A stretch of DNA of 64,000 nucleotides from DASTFY01 sp963769115 (GTDB taxonomy: Bacteria; Actinomycetota; Acidimicrobiia; Acidimicrobiales; Ilumatobacteraceae), in NCBI GenBank assembly GCA_963769115.1, contig CAVYKN010000007.1, positions 310,001 to 374,000 on the forward strand, written 5' to 3'. The position numbers and the translations under genes are program-made. Of the stretch, positions 55,892-64,000 are shown piece after piece; within the stretch, counting starts at the first letter, position 1; every line of letters begins with the position of its first letter. A model generated the notes under the pieces. It saw only the letters and a list, made by a program, of their open reading frames with translations. It was not told the DNA's origin and made no database searches.

Positions 55892-57071
55892 TCAGAAGAG
55901 CCGCCGGATCGGACGGACCACGGCCTCGGCCACGCGCTGCGTGCTCGACCGCCGCTCCCAGCGGCCGGGTTCGATGCGGACGCTGCGCTCGAGATCCTCG
56001 TCGAACTGCTCTTCCAACTTCGTGGTGAATGCCTCGTCGACGACCACCACGTTGATCTCCTCGTCGAGCGACACCGACCGCATGTTGAGGTTGGCCGAGC
56101 CGATGTTGGCCACGCAGCCGTCGACGGTCATCACCTTGGCGTGCAGCATCGAGGGCTGGAAGTTCCAGAGGCGGATCCCGCCCTCGAGGAGCGCGCCGTA
56201 CTCACGCTCGCCGGCCAGCTGCACGAAGCGCTTGTCGGCGTGGGGCCCGGGGAGGAGGATGTCGATCTCCACCCCGCGGTCGGCGGCGTCCAGCAGCCGC
56301 GCGGTGAGGTCGTCGTCCGGCACGAAGTAGGCGGTGGCGATCCTGATGCGCTGGCACGCCAGCTGGAGGAGCGCCTTGAACAAGGTGGCCACGTCGCTCA
56401 AGCCGGTCTCCGAGGCCCCTCGCACGCACTGGACGACCGCCCGGCCGGGCTGGGGCTGATCGGGGAAGCGGTCGACGCCCTCGTCGAACATGCCGCTGTC
56501 GGTCTCGGCCCAGTTGTCCAGGAACGCGGCCCGCAGGCCGTCGACGGCGGGACCCTCGATGCGGAAGTGGGTGTCGCGCCACTCGGTCTCGTCGCGGGCG
56601 TCGCCCCGCCAGCAGTCGGCGATCCCCACCCCTCCCGTGAATCCGACCGCTTCGTCGGTGATGAGGACCTTGCGATGGGTGCGGTGGTTGAACTGGCCCG
56701 GGCGCAACCGGTGGAGCGGCCGGAACCAGTGGACGCTGCGCGCCGGCGTCCTCGATCCGTCCCAGCACCCCCTTGTCCATCGTGTGCGCGCCCCATGCGT
56801 CCAGCAGGACGCGGACCCGCACACCGTCGGCGGCGCGCGCCGCCAGGCGCCGGCCCAGCTCGTCGCCCACCTCGCCGGTCCAGTACACGAAGGTGAGGAA
56901 GTCGATCGTGTGCTCGGCGGCATCGATGGCCTCGAACATCGCCGGGAAGATCTCGTCCCCGTTGCGCAGGACGTCGATCTGGTTGCCCTCGGTGGCGGGG
57001 ACGCCCAGCACGCCTTCCAGCGTCCGGCGGATGCGGGCCCCGTTGTCGGACCCGGTGTCGGCGCTCGTCAT
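55892..57071 (-). CDS. Phospholipase D/cardiolipin synthase-like protein (two HKD motifs), one frameshift
   Basis: A ~392-residue protein of the PLD superfamily. The N-terminal part (VLRNGDEIFPAMFEAIDAAE, TIDFLTFVYWTGEVGDELGR) joins, after a one-base insertion near 56745, with HRTHRKVLITDEAVGFTGGV (first H-x-K-x4-D) and FQPSMLHAKVMTVDGCVANI followed by GSANLNMRS (second HKD). This architecture fits cardiolipin synthase-type transphosphatidylases or phospholipase D; no TM segments are visible, so it is probably peripheral. ATG 57071 is preferred over GTG 57086. Confidence 0.88.
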
Positions 57072-57107
57072 CCCCTCAGTGTGCACGCGCCGAGCGCCCC
57101 GGCCGGT

Positions 57108-57683
57108 TCATGATCCGTCGCGCAGCTCCTCCACCCGCCGAGGCTCCACGACGAGGGTGTCGAACGTGCCGGTCGTGCCGTCCCCGGTCGGGCTCTGGAC
57201 GAGCAGGCCGACGACCGGGGTGACAGCGAGCGGCGGAGCGCAGTAGCGGACGAGCTGCCAGGTGGATCCGTCGTGGCTGACGTGGAAGGCCACCGACTGC
57301 TGATCGACCGACGCCCGCAGCCAGCACGCACCTCCGGCCACGGGAACATGGTTGCAGTCGTCCGACACGGTCGCCGTCCTGACGGTGACGATCATCGCCT
57401 CCCCGGCCGGGGAGAGCTCGAGCGCCAGCTTCACCCAATGGTCGTCGTCGTAGTGCACGAGCAGTCCGGCGGCATCGAACGTGGACGCGAGCGCGGTGAC
57501 CGCGTGGCAGCTCACGGTCATCGGGAGCGCGCCGTCGGCCACGACCGCCACCGGCGCCGCCGTGGTGGCCGTCCCGCTCCGGGGATCGTGGAACCAGTCC
57601 GTGCGCGGGCCGGCGGAGAAGCCGATCGTGCCCTTCTCCTCCGACAGGTCGAGCCCAGGCGGGCCGAGCCAGCGCGGGGTCAC
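57108..57683 (-). CDS. DUF1349 domain protein
   Basis: A 191-residue beta-rich protein with a concanavalin-like fold: GPRTDWFHDPRSGTATTAAP, TFDAAGLLVHYDDDHWVKLA, LELSPAGEAMIVTVRT, ACWLRASVDQQSVAFHVSHD and GLLVQSPTGDGTTGTFDTLV follow the DUF1349 pattern. It may bind carbohydrates, but activity is unknown. GTG 57683 is 3 nt from the VOC stop, so both are probably cotranscribed on the minus strand with the PLD-type gene downstream. Confidence 0.85.
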   Translation of the reverse strand: MTPRWLGPPGLDLSEEKGTIGFSAGPRTDWFHDPRSGTATTAAPVAVVADGALPMTVSCHAVTALASTFDAAGLLVHYDDDHWVKLALELSPAGEAMIVTVRTATVSDDCNHVPVAGGACWLRASVDQQSVAFHVSHDGSTWQLVRYCAPPLAVTPVVGLLVQSPTGDGTTGTFDTLVVEPRRVEELRDGS

Positions 57684-57686
57684 CGA

Positions 57687-58160
57687 TCAGGTGCCGTCGG
57701 CTGCGGCCTGCAGGGCGGCGACGTCGAGCTTCCTCATGCCCAGCATCGCGGTCATCGCCCGGACGGCCCGTTCGCTGTCAGGGTCGTTCAACAGCTCCTC
57801 CATCCCGGCCGGCACCACCTGCCACGACAGTCCGTACCGGTCCTTCACCCATCCGCAGGGGCCCTCCTCGCCGCCCTCGGAAAGCTTGGACCAGTAGTAG
57901 TCGACCTCCTCCTGGTCCTTGCAGTCGATGAGAAGGGAGATGGCCTCGTCGAAGTGGAACTCCGGGCCGCCGTTGATCGCCGTCACCTTCTGGCCGTCGA
58001 GCTCGAAGTCGACGGTCAGGATCATGCCCGCCTCGCGGGGACCGGCCTCGTTGTAGTGGGTGACGTTCTTGACCTCCGAGTTCGGGAAGACGGAGACGTA
58101 GAACTCGGCGGCCTCCAGGGCCTCCGTGTCGAACCACAGGTTGGGCGTGATGCGAGGCAT
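57687..58160 (-). CDS. PhnB-like VOC-family protein
   Basis: A 157-residue glyoxalase-fold protein of the PhnB/3-demethylubiquinone methyltransferase-like type: ITPNLWFDTEALEAAEFYVS, VFPNSEVKNVTHYNEAGPRE, GGPEFHFDEAISLLIDCKDQ, VDYYWSKLSEGGEEGPCGWV and KDRYGLSWQVVP are all diagnostic. Function is unknown; despite the name, methyltransferase activity is not expected. ATG 58160 has an AAGGAGAG SD. It is transcribed with the SIP gene upstream and DUF1349 downstream. Confidence 0.92.
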   Translation of the reverse strand: MPRITPNLWFDTEALEAAEFYVSVFPNSEVKNVTHYNEAGPREAGMILTVDFELDGQKVTAINGGPEFHFDEAISLLIDCKDQEEVDYYWSKLSEGGEEGPCGWVKDRYGLSWQVVPAGMEELLNDPDSERAVRAMTAMLGMRKLDVAALQAAADGT

Positions 58161-58225
58161 GAGTGCTCTCCTTCGAGCTCGGTGTACGAGGGATGAGACG
58201 ACGGCGGTGGATGAGAATCATCGCG

Positions 58226-59065
58226 TCAGTCGCCGTCGAGGTCGCCGCCCCGACCGTGCTTCCAGTAGCCGCGCACGACGGCGTGGGACCGGGGCAGGCC
58301 GCGCTCTTCGAACAGATCCCGGCGGATCCTCTGCATGGCCGCGGCCTCGCCGGCCGCCCAGACCCGCGTGCCCTCGTCGAGGTCGACGGTGGCGACTGCT
58401 GCGACCAGTGCGTCGCCCGGCGGCGCGCCAGGAGGGAGTTCGAGCCAGGTGGTCGCCTCCGCGGCGCGGCCGGACCACGGCAGGCGCGCGGCCGGGTCGG
58501 CGATCTCCAACAGCACCGCGACGCGGACCTCGGCGGGCAGGGCGGGGAGCAGCGTCGTGATCGCCGGGAGCGCGGACTCGTCGCCGGCGACGAGGAACGA
58601 CGTGGCCGCGCCGTCCGGCGCGTAGCCACGGCCCGGCCCCGAGACGGCGACGGTCTCTCCGATCTCGACGGTGCCTGCCCACCCCGACAGCGGCCCGCTC
58701 CCGTGACGGACGATCTCCACCGCCACCGCCGGTCCGGAGCGCGCCTCGGTGGCATGGACGGGCAGCGGCGTCAGCGTCCGGATGGGCGGGCGGGTGCCGT
58801 CGTCGTAGAGGTACTCGTTGCCCGTCCAGGCCGGGAGCTCGAGCTCGTTCGGGCCGGACCGCGGGAGCAGGAGGCGCAGGCTGGACCCGGGCTGGAGCTC
58901 CGGCCACGAGGCCAGGCCGGGTCCGGCCAGCACGACCCGCACCAGGCGGGAGGTGCGGTGCTCGACGACGACCACGTCCACCGGCACGAGGGCCGGCGGT
59001 GGCCGCCGGACGCGCCCCGTGGTCACGGGCGGGTCGCCGGCGTCAGGGTCGGCGCCGTCGGCCAC
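58226..59065 (-). CDS. Siderophore-interacting protein (FAD-binding ferric-siderophore reductase family)
   Basis: A 279-residue flavoprotein. The FAD-binding segment is RPPIRTLTPLPV (R-x-Y/L-T variant), the NAD(P)H-binding core includes FLVAGDESALPAITTLLPAL, and the C-terminus has RVWAAGEAAAMQRIRRDLF and VVRGYWKHGR, the SIP family hallmark. It would reduce ferric siderophores in the cytoplasm to release iron. GTG 59065 starts 53 nt from the divergent GNAT gene. No siderophore biosynthesis or uptake gene is in the window. Confidence 0.92.
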   Translation of the reverse strand: MADGADPDAGDPPVTTGRVRRPPPALVPVDVVVVEHRTSRLVRVVLAGPGLASWPELQPGSSLRLLLPRSGPNELELPAWTGNEYLYDDGTRPPIRTLTPLPVHATEARSGPAVAVEIVRHGSGPLSGWAGTVEIGETVAVSGPGRGYAPDGAATSFLVAGDESALPAITTLLPALPAEVRVAVLLEIADPAARLPWSGRAAEATTWLELPPGAPPGDALVAAVATVDLDEGTRVWAAGEAAAMQRIRRDLFEERGLPRSHAVVRGYWKHGRGGDLDGD

Positions 59066-59106
59066 GGCCGCACCGTACCGAACACCTCGGCGCTGGTGGC
59101 GATCGC

Positions 59107-59112
59107 TACAGT
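59107..59112 (+). promoter_or_regulatory. -10-like element of a leaderless start (GNAT gene)
   Basis: TACAGT is 6 nt upstream of GTG 59119, with no SD. Same geometry as at 3325, 16257 and 35116. Confidence 0.4.
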
Positions 59113-59118
59113 CCGGCC

Positions 59119-59589
59119 GTGAGCGGGCCTGACGCGTCGGCCGGAGCGGTCCGCCGGGCCACCGGGGACGACCTGGCGTCGCTGCTCCCGCTGGTGGCCG
59201 AGTTCTGCGCCGTCGACGGGCACGACTACGACGAGCAGGTCGTCCTGGCCGGTCTCGTCCCTCTCCTCGAGGCCGAGCACGAGGGCGACATCGCCGGACA
59301 GGTGTGGGTGGCCGAGGACGATGGCGCGATCACGGGTTACGGCGTACTGACGTGGGGCTGGTCGCTCGAGTCGGGCGGACGCGACGCGTTGCTCGACGAG
59401 CTGTACGTGCGCGGCCGCGGTCGCGGCGCCGGCAGGGCGCTCCTGGAGGCGATCGTCGTCGCCGCCCGAGACGGTGGCGCCAGTCGCGTGTTCCTCGAGA
59501 CCGAGGATTCCAACCGCGCGGCGCGGCGCTTCTACTCCCGCGCGGGCTTCGAGGTGGAGGATTCGGTGTGGATGCAACGACCGCTCTGA
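59119..59589 (+). CDS. GNAT N-acetyltransferase
   Basis: A 156-residue GNAT protein. RRATGDDLASLLPLVAEFCA opens the fold, GAITGYGVLTWGWSLESGG and LLDELYVRGRGRGAGRALLE (R-x-x-G-x-G acetyl-CoA loop) form the core, and NRAARRFYSRAGFEVEDSVW is the final beta-alpha element. Substrate unknown. GTG 59119 is leaderless-like. The next gene begins 16 nt downstream and may be cotranscribed. Confidence 0.9.
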   Translation: MSGPDASAGAVRRATGDDLASLLPLVAEFCAVDGHDYDEQVVLAGLVPLLEAEHEGDIAGQVWVAEDDGAITGYGVLTWGWSLESGGRDALLDELYVRGRGRGAGRALLEAIVVAARDGGASRVFLETEDSNRAARRFYSRAGFEVEDSVWMQRPL

Positions 59590-59605
59590 TCGAAGGAGCC
59601 CGCTG

Positions 59606-61243
59606 ATGGTGACCGAGCGCGATCAATCGACCACCACCGTGGCGGACCTCGTGATCGACGGCCTTCGCCGCACGGGCATCGACACGCTCTTCTGCCTCCC
59701 GGGAGTGCAGAACGACGACTTCTTCGACCGCCTGGTCGACGCCCGCGACATCCGGCCCGTGGTCACCCGCCACGAGCAGGGCGCGGCCTACATGGCGGTC
59801 GGTGCCGCGCAGGCCACCGGGAGGCCGGCGGTGTGCTGCGTCGTGCCCGGCCCGGGCCTGCTCAACGCGTCTGCCGCGCTCACCAGCGGGTACTGGGGCA
59901 ACGCCCGCGTCCTGGCGGTGGTCGGCCAGATCCCGGTGAACGCCATGGGCCGCGGGTGGGGCGTGCTCCACGAGCTGCCCGACCAGACGGCGGTCCTCCG
60001 GCAGCTCACGAAGCACACCGAGCTCCTCGTCGACCCGGCGTCGGCCGCGCAGCAGGTCCAACGGAGCTTCGACGCGCTGGTCTCGGGTCGCCCTCGCCCT
60101 GTCGGCATCGAGGTTCCCGTTGACCGTTGGTCGGCGCCCGCGGAGGCGACGCTCACCGATCCGGTCGTCACCATGCCGGAGATCGACGACGGGGCGGTGG
60201 AGCGGGCCGCCGCGTTGCTGGCCGGCGCCGAACGCCCGTTGATCGTCGTCGGCGGTGGCGCGCAGGACGCCGGCACGGAGGTGGAAGCCCTCGCTGTTCG
60301 GCTGCAGGCGCCGGTGACGACCCGCCGGATGGGCCACGGCGTGCTCCCGACCGCGCACCCGCTGTACGTCCCTCTCCCGGTCGGGCGGGACCTGTGGGCC
60401 TCGGCCGACGTCGTGATCGGCATCGGGACACGCCTCGAATGGCCGCTCGGCCGCTGGGGGATGGATCCCGGCCTCCAGCTGATCAAGATCGACGTGGATC
60501 CGGGGGAGCTGGACCGTCACGGCGCGACGACCATCGGGCTGTGCGGCGACGCGGGGCCGGTGTGCCGGCGGCTGGTGGCCGCGCTCGGCGAGGGTCCGAT
60601 GCCCGCCGATCGCACGGCCGAGCTCCAGACGCGACGCCAGGCCTTCGCCGCCGAGATAGCGCAGCTGCAACCCCAGCTCGACCACCTCGCCGCCATCCGC
60701 GACGTGCTGCCCGACGACGGAGTGCTCGTGGAGGACGTCACGCAGGTCGGCTTCGCCGCGCACTTGGCGTTCGACTTCCGGCGCCCGCGCACCTTCCTGT
60801 CGAGTGGGCCTGCGGGGACGCTCGGCGCCGGCTTCGCGATGGGCCTGGGCGCGCAAGCGGCCCTTCCCGACCGGCAGGTGCTGGTCGTGGCCGGCGACGG
60901 GGGCTTCCTGTTCACGGCCACCGAGCTGGCGACCGCGGTCCAGCACGGCATCCCGCTCGTGACCGTCGTGTTCGACGACGGCGCCTACGGCAACGTCAAG
61001 CGCATCCAGACGCAGCGCTTCGGCGCCGATCGCACGATCGCGTCCACGCTCCGCAACCCGGACTTCGTGGCGCTGGCGGAGAGCTTCGGTGCCCTGGGAC
61101 TGCCGGTCGCACGACCGGAGGACCTGCGGCCGGCCCTGGAGCGGGCCTTCGCGCACGGCGGCCCTGCCGTCGTGGTGGTGGCATCAGGGCCGATGCCCGA
61201 CCCGTGGCCGTTCTTCCTCCGCAGCCGGGTGAGAGGCGGCTGA
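59606..61243 (+). CDS. Thiamine-pyrophosphate enzyme, acetolactate synthase large-subunit-like
   Basis: A 545-residue ThDP-dependent enzyme with three domains: PYR (GIDTLFCLPGVQNDDFFDRL, TRHEQGAAYMAVGAAQ with the catalytic Glu), central Rossmann (PLIVVGGGAQDAGTEVEALA) and PP (VVAGDGGFLFTATELATAVQ to FDDGAYGN, the G-D-G-x~26-N metal/ThDP motif). Resembles acetolactate synthase, benzoylformate decarboxylase or similar lyases; without the small regulatory subunit, true branched-chain synthesis is unlikely. ATG 59606 has an AAGGAG SD. Confidence 0.9.
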   Translation: MVTERDQSTTTVADLVIDGLRRTGIDTLFCLPGVQNDDFFDRLVDARDIRPVVTRHEQGAAYMAVGAAQATGRPAVCCVVPGPGLLNASAALTSGYWGNARVLAVVGQIPVNAMGRGWGVLHELPDQTAVLRQLTKHTELLVDPASAAQQVQRSFDALVSGRPRPVGIEVPVDRWSAPAEATLTDPVVTMPEIDDGAVERAAALLAGAERPLIVVGGGAQDAGTEVEALAVRLQAPVTTRRMGHGVLPTAHPLYVPLPVGRDLWASADVVIGIGTRLEWPLGRWGMDPGLQLIKIDVDPGELDRHGATTIGLCGDAGPVCRRLVAALGEGPMPADRTAELQTRRQAFAAEIAQLQPQLDHLAAIRDVLPDDGVLVEDVTQVGFAAHLAFDFRRPRTFLSSGPAGTLGAGFAMGLGAQAALPDRQVLVVAGDGGFLFTATELATAVQHGIPLVTVVFDDGAYGNVKRIQTQRFGADRTIASTLRNPDFVALAESFGALGLPVARPEDLRPALERAFAHGGPAVVVVASGPMPDPWPFFLRSRVRGG

Positions 61244-61253
61244 CCGCATCGCC

Positions 61254-61273
61254 ACCGATTCGATATCGAATCG
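61254..61273. repeat. Shared palindrome, copy 2
   Basis: An 18-nt perfect palindrome CGATTCGATATCGAATCG at 61256-61273, plus AC before it, is identical to 20 nt of the larger dyad at 45441-45476. It is located in the 120-nt gap between the convergent TPP-enzyme and histidine kinase genes. Confidence 0.7.
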
Positions 61274-61363
61274 TTCGGAGGCGAAGTCGGAGGGCGGTGA
61301 GCCGTCAACGGCGCGATTTCCTCGGACTTCCGGGTGGGGCGGACCGCGGGCGGCGGCGGTCCG

Positions 61364-62795
61364 TCAGGGCGGCAGGGAGAGCACGAACCGGGCGCCTCCG
61401 CCCTTGGCATTCGACACGCCGACCGAGCCGCCGTGCTCGTGCGCGATGGCGGCCACGATCGAGAGCCCGAGGCCGGAGCCGGACCCGACGCGGGCCTGGT
61501 CGGCGCGCCAGAAGCGGTCGAAGACGTGGCGCAGCGCCTCGTCGTCGAGGCCCTGCCCGTGGTCGCGGACGGTGATCGTGGCCAGGCCGTTGTCGCGGGC
61601 TGCCGCCACCTCGATCGGCGTCCGCGGCAGGCGTGTGGGCCAGCGCGTTCGACAGCAGGTTGGCGACGGCCTGGCGCAGGTGGCCCTGGTCGCCCTGCAC
61701 CATCACCGAACGCGGTGCGTCGAGGGTCACCCGCCGCTCCGGATCCACGGCCACCGCGTCCGTGCAGGCGTCGGCGGCCAGCACCGCCAGGTCGACGGGC
61801 TGCCGCTCGACCGGTCGCGTTTCGTCCAGCCGGGCCAGCAGGAGGAGATCCTCGACGAGCACCTTCATGCGGGCCGACTCCTCCTCGATGCGGCGCATGA
61901 TGATCGCCAGGTCGACCGGTGACTTCTCGCCCCCGACCCGGAACAGCTCCGCGAAGCCCTGGATCGACGTGAGCGGCGTGCGCAGCTCGTGGGAGGCATC
62001 GGCCAGGAACTGGCGCAGCCGCTGCTCGGTGGCCTCGCGCTCCTGGAACGCGACCTCGATCTCGCCGAGCATCGTGTTGAGCGCCAGGCCGAGCTGCCCG
62101 ACCTCGCTGTGGTTGTCGGCCGGCTCGACCCGCTGGGACAGGTCGCCGGCGGTGATCGATCGGGCCGACGTGGCCATGTGCTCGAGCGGGCGGAGGCCGC
62201 GCCGTAGCATGAGCCACGCCCCGGCGGCGAGGGCGAGGAGCAGGACGACCGCCGGCCGCGCCTCGATGAGCACCAGACGGCGCAGCGAAGCGTCGAGCTC
62301 GTCCATCGGGACGGCCACGACGACCGTGTTGCCGTCGCCGTGGTCCGACGGGGTGATCGAGACCCGCCACCGCCCGGAGCCCTCCGTCGAGCCAGTGCTC
62401 AGCAGGGTCGGGTCGCCGGACGCCGTCGCGTCGTCGGGCAGGGCAGGACCGCTGGTCGAGTCCCAGGGCTGGATCGTGGCCAGGACCGCGCCGTCCGGGT
62501 CGCGCAGCTCGGCGTAGGTACCCGACGGCACGACGGGCCGCCCGCCCGGTGGCCCACCGGAGCCCGGCTCGCCGTAGCCGTTGCCGTCACCACCACTCCC
62601 GCTGTCATCACCGTCGGGCGGGACGGTCTGGGCGTACAGCTGGCCGGTGACGAACGGCTGGGAGGCGCGCAGCTGATCGTCGAGGCGCTCGTGCTGCGCG
62701 CGCGAGTACGCGGCGTAGGTCGCCACGCCGAACACGGCCAGACCGACGGCCACCAGCGCGACGAGCGCCAGCACGAGACGGAGCCGCAGCGTCAT
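61364..62795 (-). CDS. HAMP-domain sensor histidine kinase, one frameshift
   Basis: A ~475-residue kinase. TM1 (LVLALVALVAVGLAVFGVAT) and TM2 (VVLLLALAAGAWLMLRRGL) flank an extracytoplasmic sensor with a Gly/Ser/Pro-rich insert, followed by HAMP (SARSITAGDLSQRVEPADN), H-box FLADASHELRTPLTSIQGFA, N-box NLLSNALAHTP, G1 DHGQGLDDEALRHVFDRFWR and G2 GSGSGLGLSIVAAIAHEHGG. The frame changes near 61630; the C-terminal 80 residues are read in another frame to 61364. It is divergent from the response regulator gene and is its probable partner. Confidence 0.9.
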
Positions 62796-62920
62796 CCTTG
62801 GCCATCCTGCCCCACTGCTCCAGCCTGGGACGGCCGGCTCCGCCCATCCTGTGACATCCCTGGGAGTTCGCTCCGCCCGCTCCGGCGGCCTGCAGCATCT
62901 CTCGCCCGGCCAGCGGAGCG

Positions 62921-63697
62921 ATGGCGGCCCGGAGGGCGACCACTACCGTGGTCCCGGTGCCCAGGGACCAGGCCAGGAACCAGACTGGGCGCCAGCCGCT
63001 GGTCCTGGCCGTCGACGACGAGGAGCACATCACCGAGCTCGTGGCCATGGCGCTCGGCTACAACGGGTTCGAGGTGGAGCGGGCGGCATCCGGTCGGGCC
63101 GCGCTGGACGCCGTCGACGGGCGCCGGCCGGACCTGATCGTGCTCGACGTGATGCTGCCCGACCTCGACGGGTTCGAGGTGGCCCGGCGCCTGCGCCAGT
63201 CGGAGGGCGCCGGGACCAGGGTCCCCATCATCTTCCTCACCGCCCGCGACACCACCGCCGACAAGGTCGAAGGGCTGCGGCTGGGCACCGACGACTACGT
63301 GACGAAGCCGTTCAGCATCGAGGAGCTGGTGGAGCGGGTGAAGGCCGTGCTGCGCCGCTCGACCGGTACGACCCCGGGCGACCACCGCCTGAGCTTCGCC
63401 GATCTGGAGCTGGACGAGGAGACCCGCGACGTCTGGCGGGCCGGTCGCCTCATCGAGCTGACGCCGACCGAGTTCAAGCTCCTCCGCTACCTGCTGCTCA
63501 ACGCCCGCCGTGTGCTCACCCGCGAGCAGATCCTGGAGAACGTCTGGGACTACACGTTCGCCGGCAACGCCAGCGTGCTCGAGACCTACGTCAGCTACCT
63601 GCGCCACAAGATCGACACCGTCGACCCGCCGCTCATCCACACCGTCCGCGGCGTCGGCTACAGCCTCCGGCTCCCACCCGACCAGACGGCACCCTGA
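62921..63697 (+). CDS. OmpR/PhoB-family response regulator
   Basis: A ~258-residue regulator. The receiver (about 25-145) has the acidic pair VDDEEH, phospho-acceptor LIVLDVMLPDLDGFEVARRL, Thr in IIFLTARD and Lys in DDYVTKPFSIEELVERV. The winged-helix domain (ELTPTEFKLLRYLLLNARRV, VLETYVSYLRHKID, TVRGVGYSLRL) is typical. The start is uncertain (ATG 62921 used; GTG 62957 also possible). It is transcribed divergently from the histidine kinase, sharing the 125-nt region between them. Similar to MprA/TcrA-type regulators. Confidence 0.95.
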   Translation: MAARRATTTVVPVPRDQARNQTGRQPLVLAVDDEEHITELVAMALGYNGFEVERAASGRAALDAVDGRRPDLIVLDVMLPDLDGFEVARRLRQSEGAGTRVPIIFLTARDTTADKVEGLRLGTDDYVTKPFSIEELVERVKAVLRRSTGTTPGDHRLSFADLELDEETRDVWRAGRLIELTPTEFKLLRYLLLNARRVLTREQILENVWDYTFAGNASVLETYVSYLRHKIDTVDPPLIHTVRGVGYSLRLPPDQTAP

Positions 63698-63722
63698 CGG
63701 CGGACGGCGCCGACGCGAGCGC

Positions 63723-64000
63723 TCAGTACCCGGGCGCCGGCTGCCAGAGGTCGAACTCGATGCCCTGGTCGTCGCGGCAGCGGGCGTTGCCGCCCGACGC
63801 GTAGTCCGTCACGTCCAGGACCTCGCCGCCCAGGTCCCGCACGCGGGCCACCATCGCCGCCAGATCCTCCACCCGGTAGTAGTGGTGCGGGCTGCGGTCA
63901 CCGAGGTCGGAGTGGAAGCCGAAGGGGAGCGAGGTGTTGCCGACGTGGCTGTAGGTGTGGCCGCCGGCGCCCGGCCCAGGGGGATCGAACCGCCAGCCGA
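63723..64000 (-). CDS. VOC-family protein, partial (N-terminus outside window)
   Basis: The last 92 residues of a VOC protein run from the window end to TGA 63723-63725. Visible: GNTSLPFGFHSDLGDRSPHH, YYRVEDLAAMVARVRDLGGE and ARCRDDQGIEFDLWQPAPGY, the second beta-alpha-beta-beta-beta module with the final Glu (metal ligand in many VOC enzymes). It converges with the response regulator gene 26 nt away. Confidence 0.85.
   Translation of the reverse strand, partial: GWRFDPPGPGAGGHTYSHVGNTSLPFGFHSDLGDRSPHHYYRVEDLAAMVARVRDLGGEVLDVTDYASGGNARCRDDQGIEFDLWQPAPGY

Overview
The window is a high-GC (roughly 70% by eye) stretch of bacterial chromosome that reads like an actinobacterium, most probably of the Acidimicrobiia type. 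That placement is an inference from the very short basic bL37-type ribosomal protein (MSKKTKKKK...NHGKRPN), two F420-type oxidoreductase families, abundant GTG starts, many ATGA/GTGA gene overlaps, and many genes whose -10-like element sits only 6-9 nt before the start codon (leaderless transcripts). No phage, integrase, insertion sequence or CRISPR array was found.

Layout. 0-8.5 kb: housekeeping and metabolism (MFS transporter, YchF, GNAT, PHP protein, bL37, prolyl oligopeptidase, VOC protein, Fe-S RecB-like nuclease). 8.6-16.2 kb: large FtsX-type permease, glycogen debranching enzyme GlgX, HelD-type helicase, DUF2007 protein. 16.3-21.2 kb: HtrA-like protease, strong terminator, then a tightly packed MoxR-DUF58-VWA-VWA operon. 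21.2-28.5 kb: MMPL exporter, tRNA-Leu(UAA), two small conserved proteins, a P-type ATPase and a deazaflavin-type protein. 28.5-55 kb: a dense stress region (below). 55.9-64 kb: two-HKD phospholipase D-type protein, DUF1349, VOC, siderophore-interacting protein, GNAT, TPP enzyme, a divergent histidine kinase/response regulator pair and a partial VOC protein.

The main biological signal is 28.5-55 kb. It holds a complete Rsb-type partner-switching system: STAS antagonist, anti-sigma ATPase and a SigB/F/G sigma factor in one operon (29420-30905), then a membrane-anchored GAF/PP2C (SpoIIE) phosphatase followed by a second STAS and a second ATPase (35128-39843). Reading upstream regions by eye, I find sites matching the sigma-B consensus GTTT(NN)-N14/15-GGGTAN in front of the sigma operon itself, a PAP2/diacylglycerol-kinase/BrkB operon, a YtxH-like protein, topoisomerase IB, CsbD and hemerythrin. 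Weaker sites precede Dps, UdgX/LigD, a second STAS gene, a glycosyltransferase and an AI-2E pair. CsbD and Dps are classical sigma-B regulon members in Bacillus, so the window looks like a sigma factor together with part of its own regulon: membrane lipid remodelling, DNA protection and repair, redox/iron proteins and storage carbohydrate.

Two unexplained repeat classes occur: a pair of nested cruciform structures sharing the same outer stem (3250-3296 and 11282-11330), and a pair of sites sharing an 18-nt perfect palindrome (45448-45469 and 61254-61273), the first inside a 36-nt near-perfect dyad. One gene (45639) has foreign-looking C-rich composition with rare codons, including the only in-frame TTA I noticed.

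Caution: about 18 single-base frameshifts break otherwise well-conserved genes (MFS, VOC, GlgX, HelD, MMPL, P-type ATPase, PP2C, LLM, AI-2E, PLD, histidine kinase). Several lie in short G/C homopolymers. They are more likely assembly errors than real pseudogenes, so such genes are given as one merged interval.
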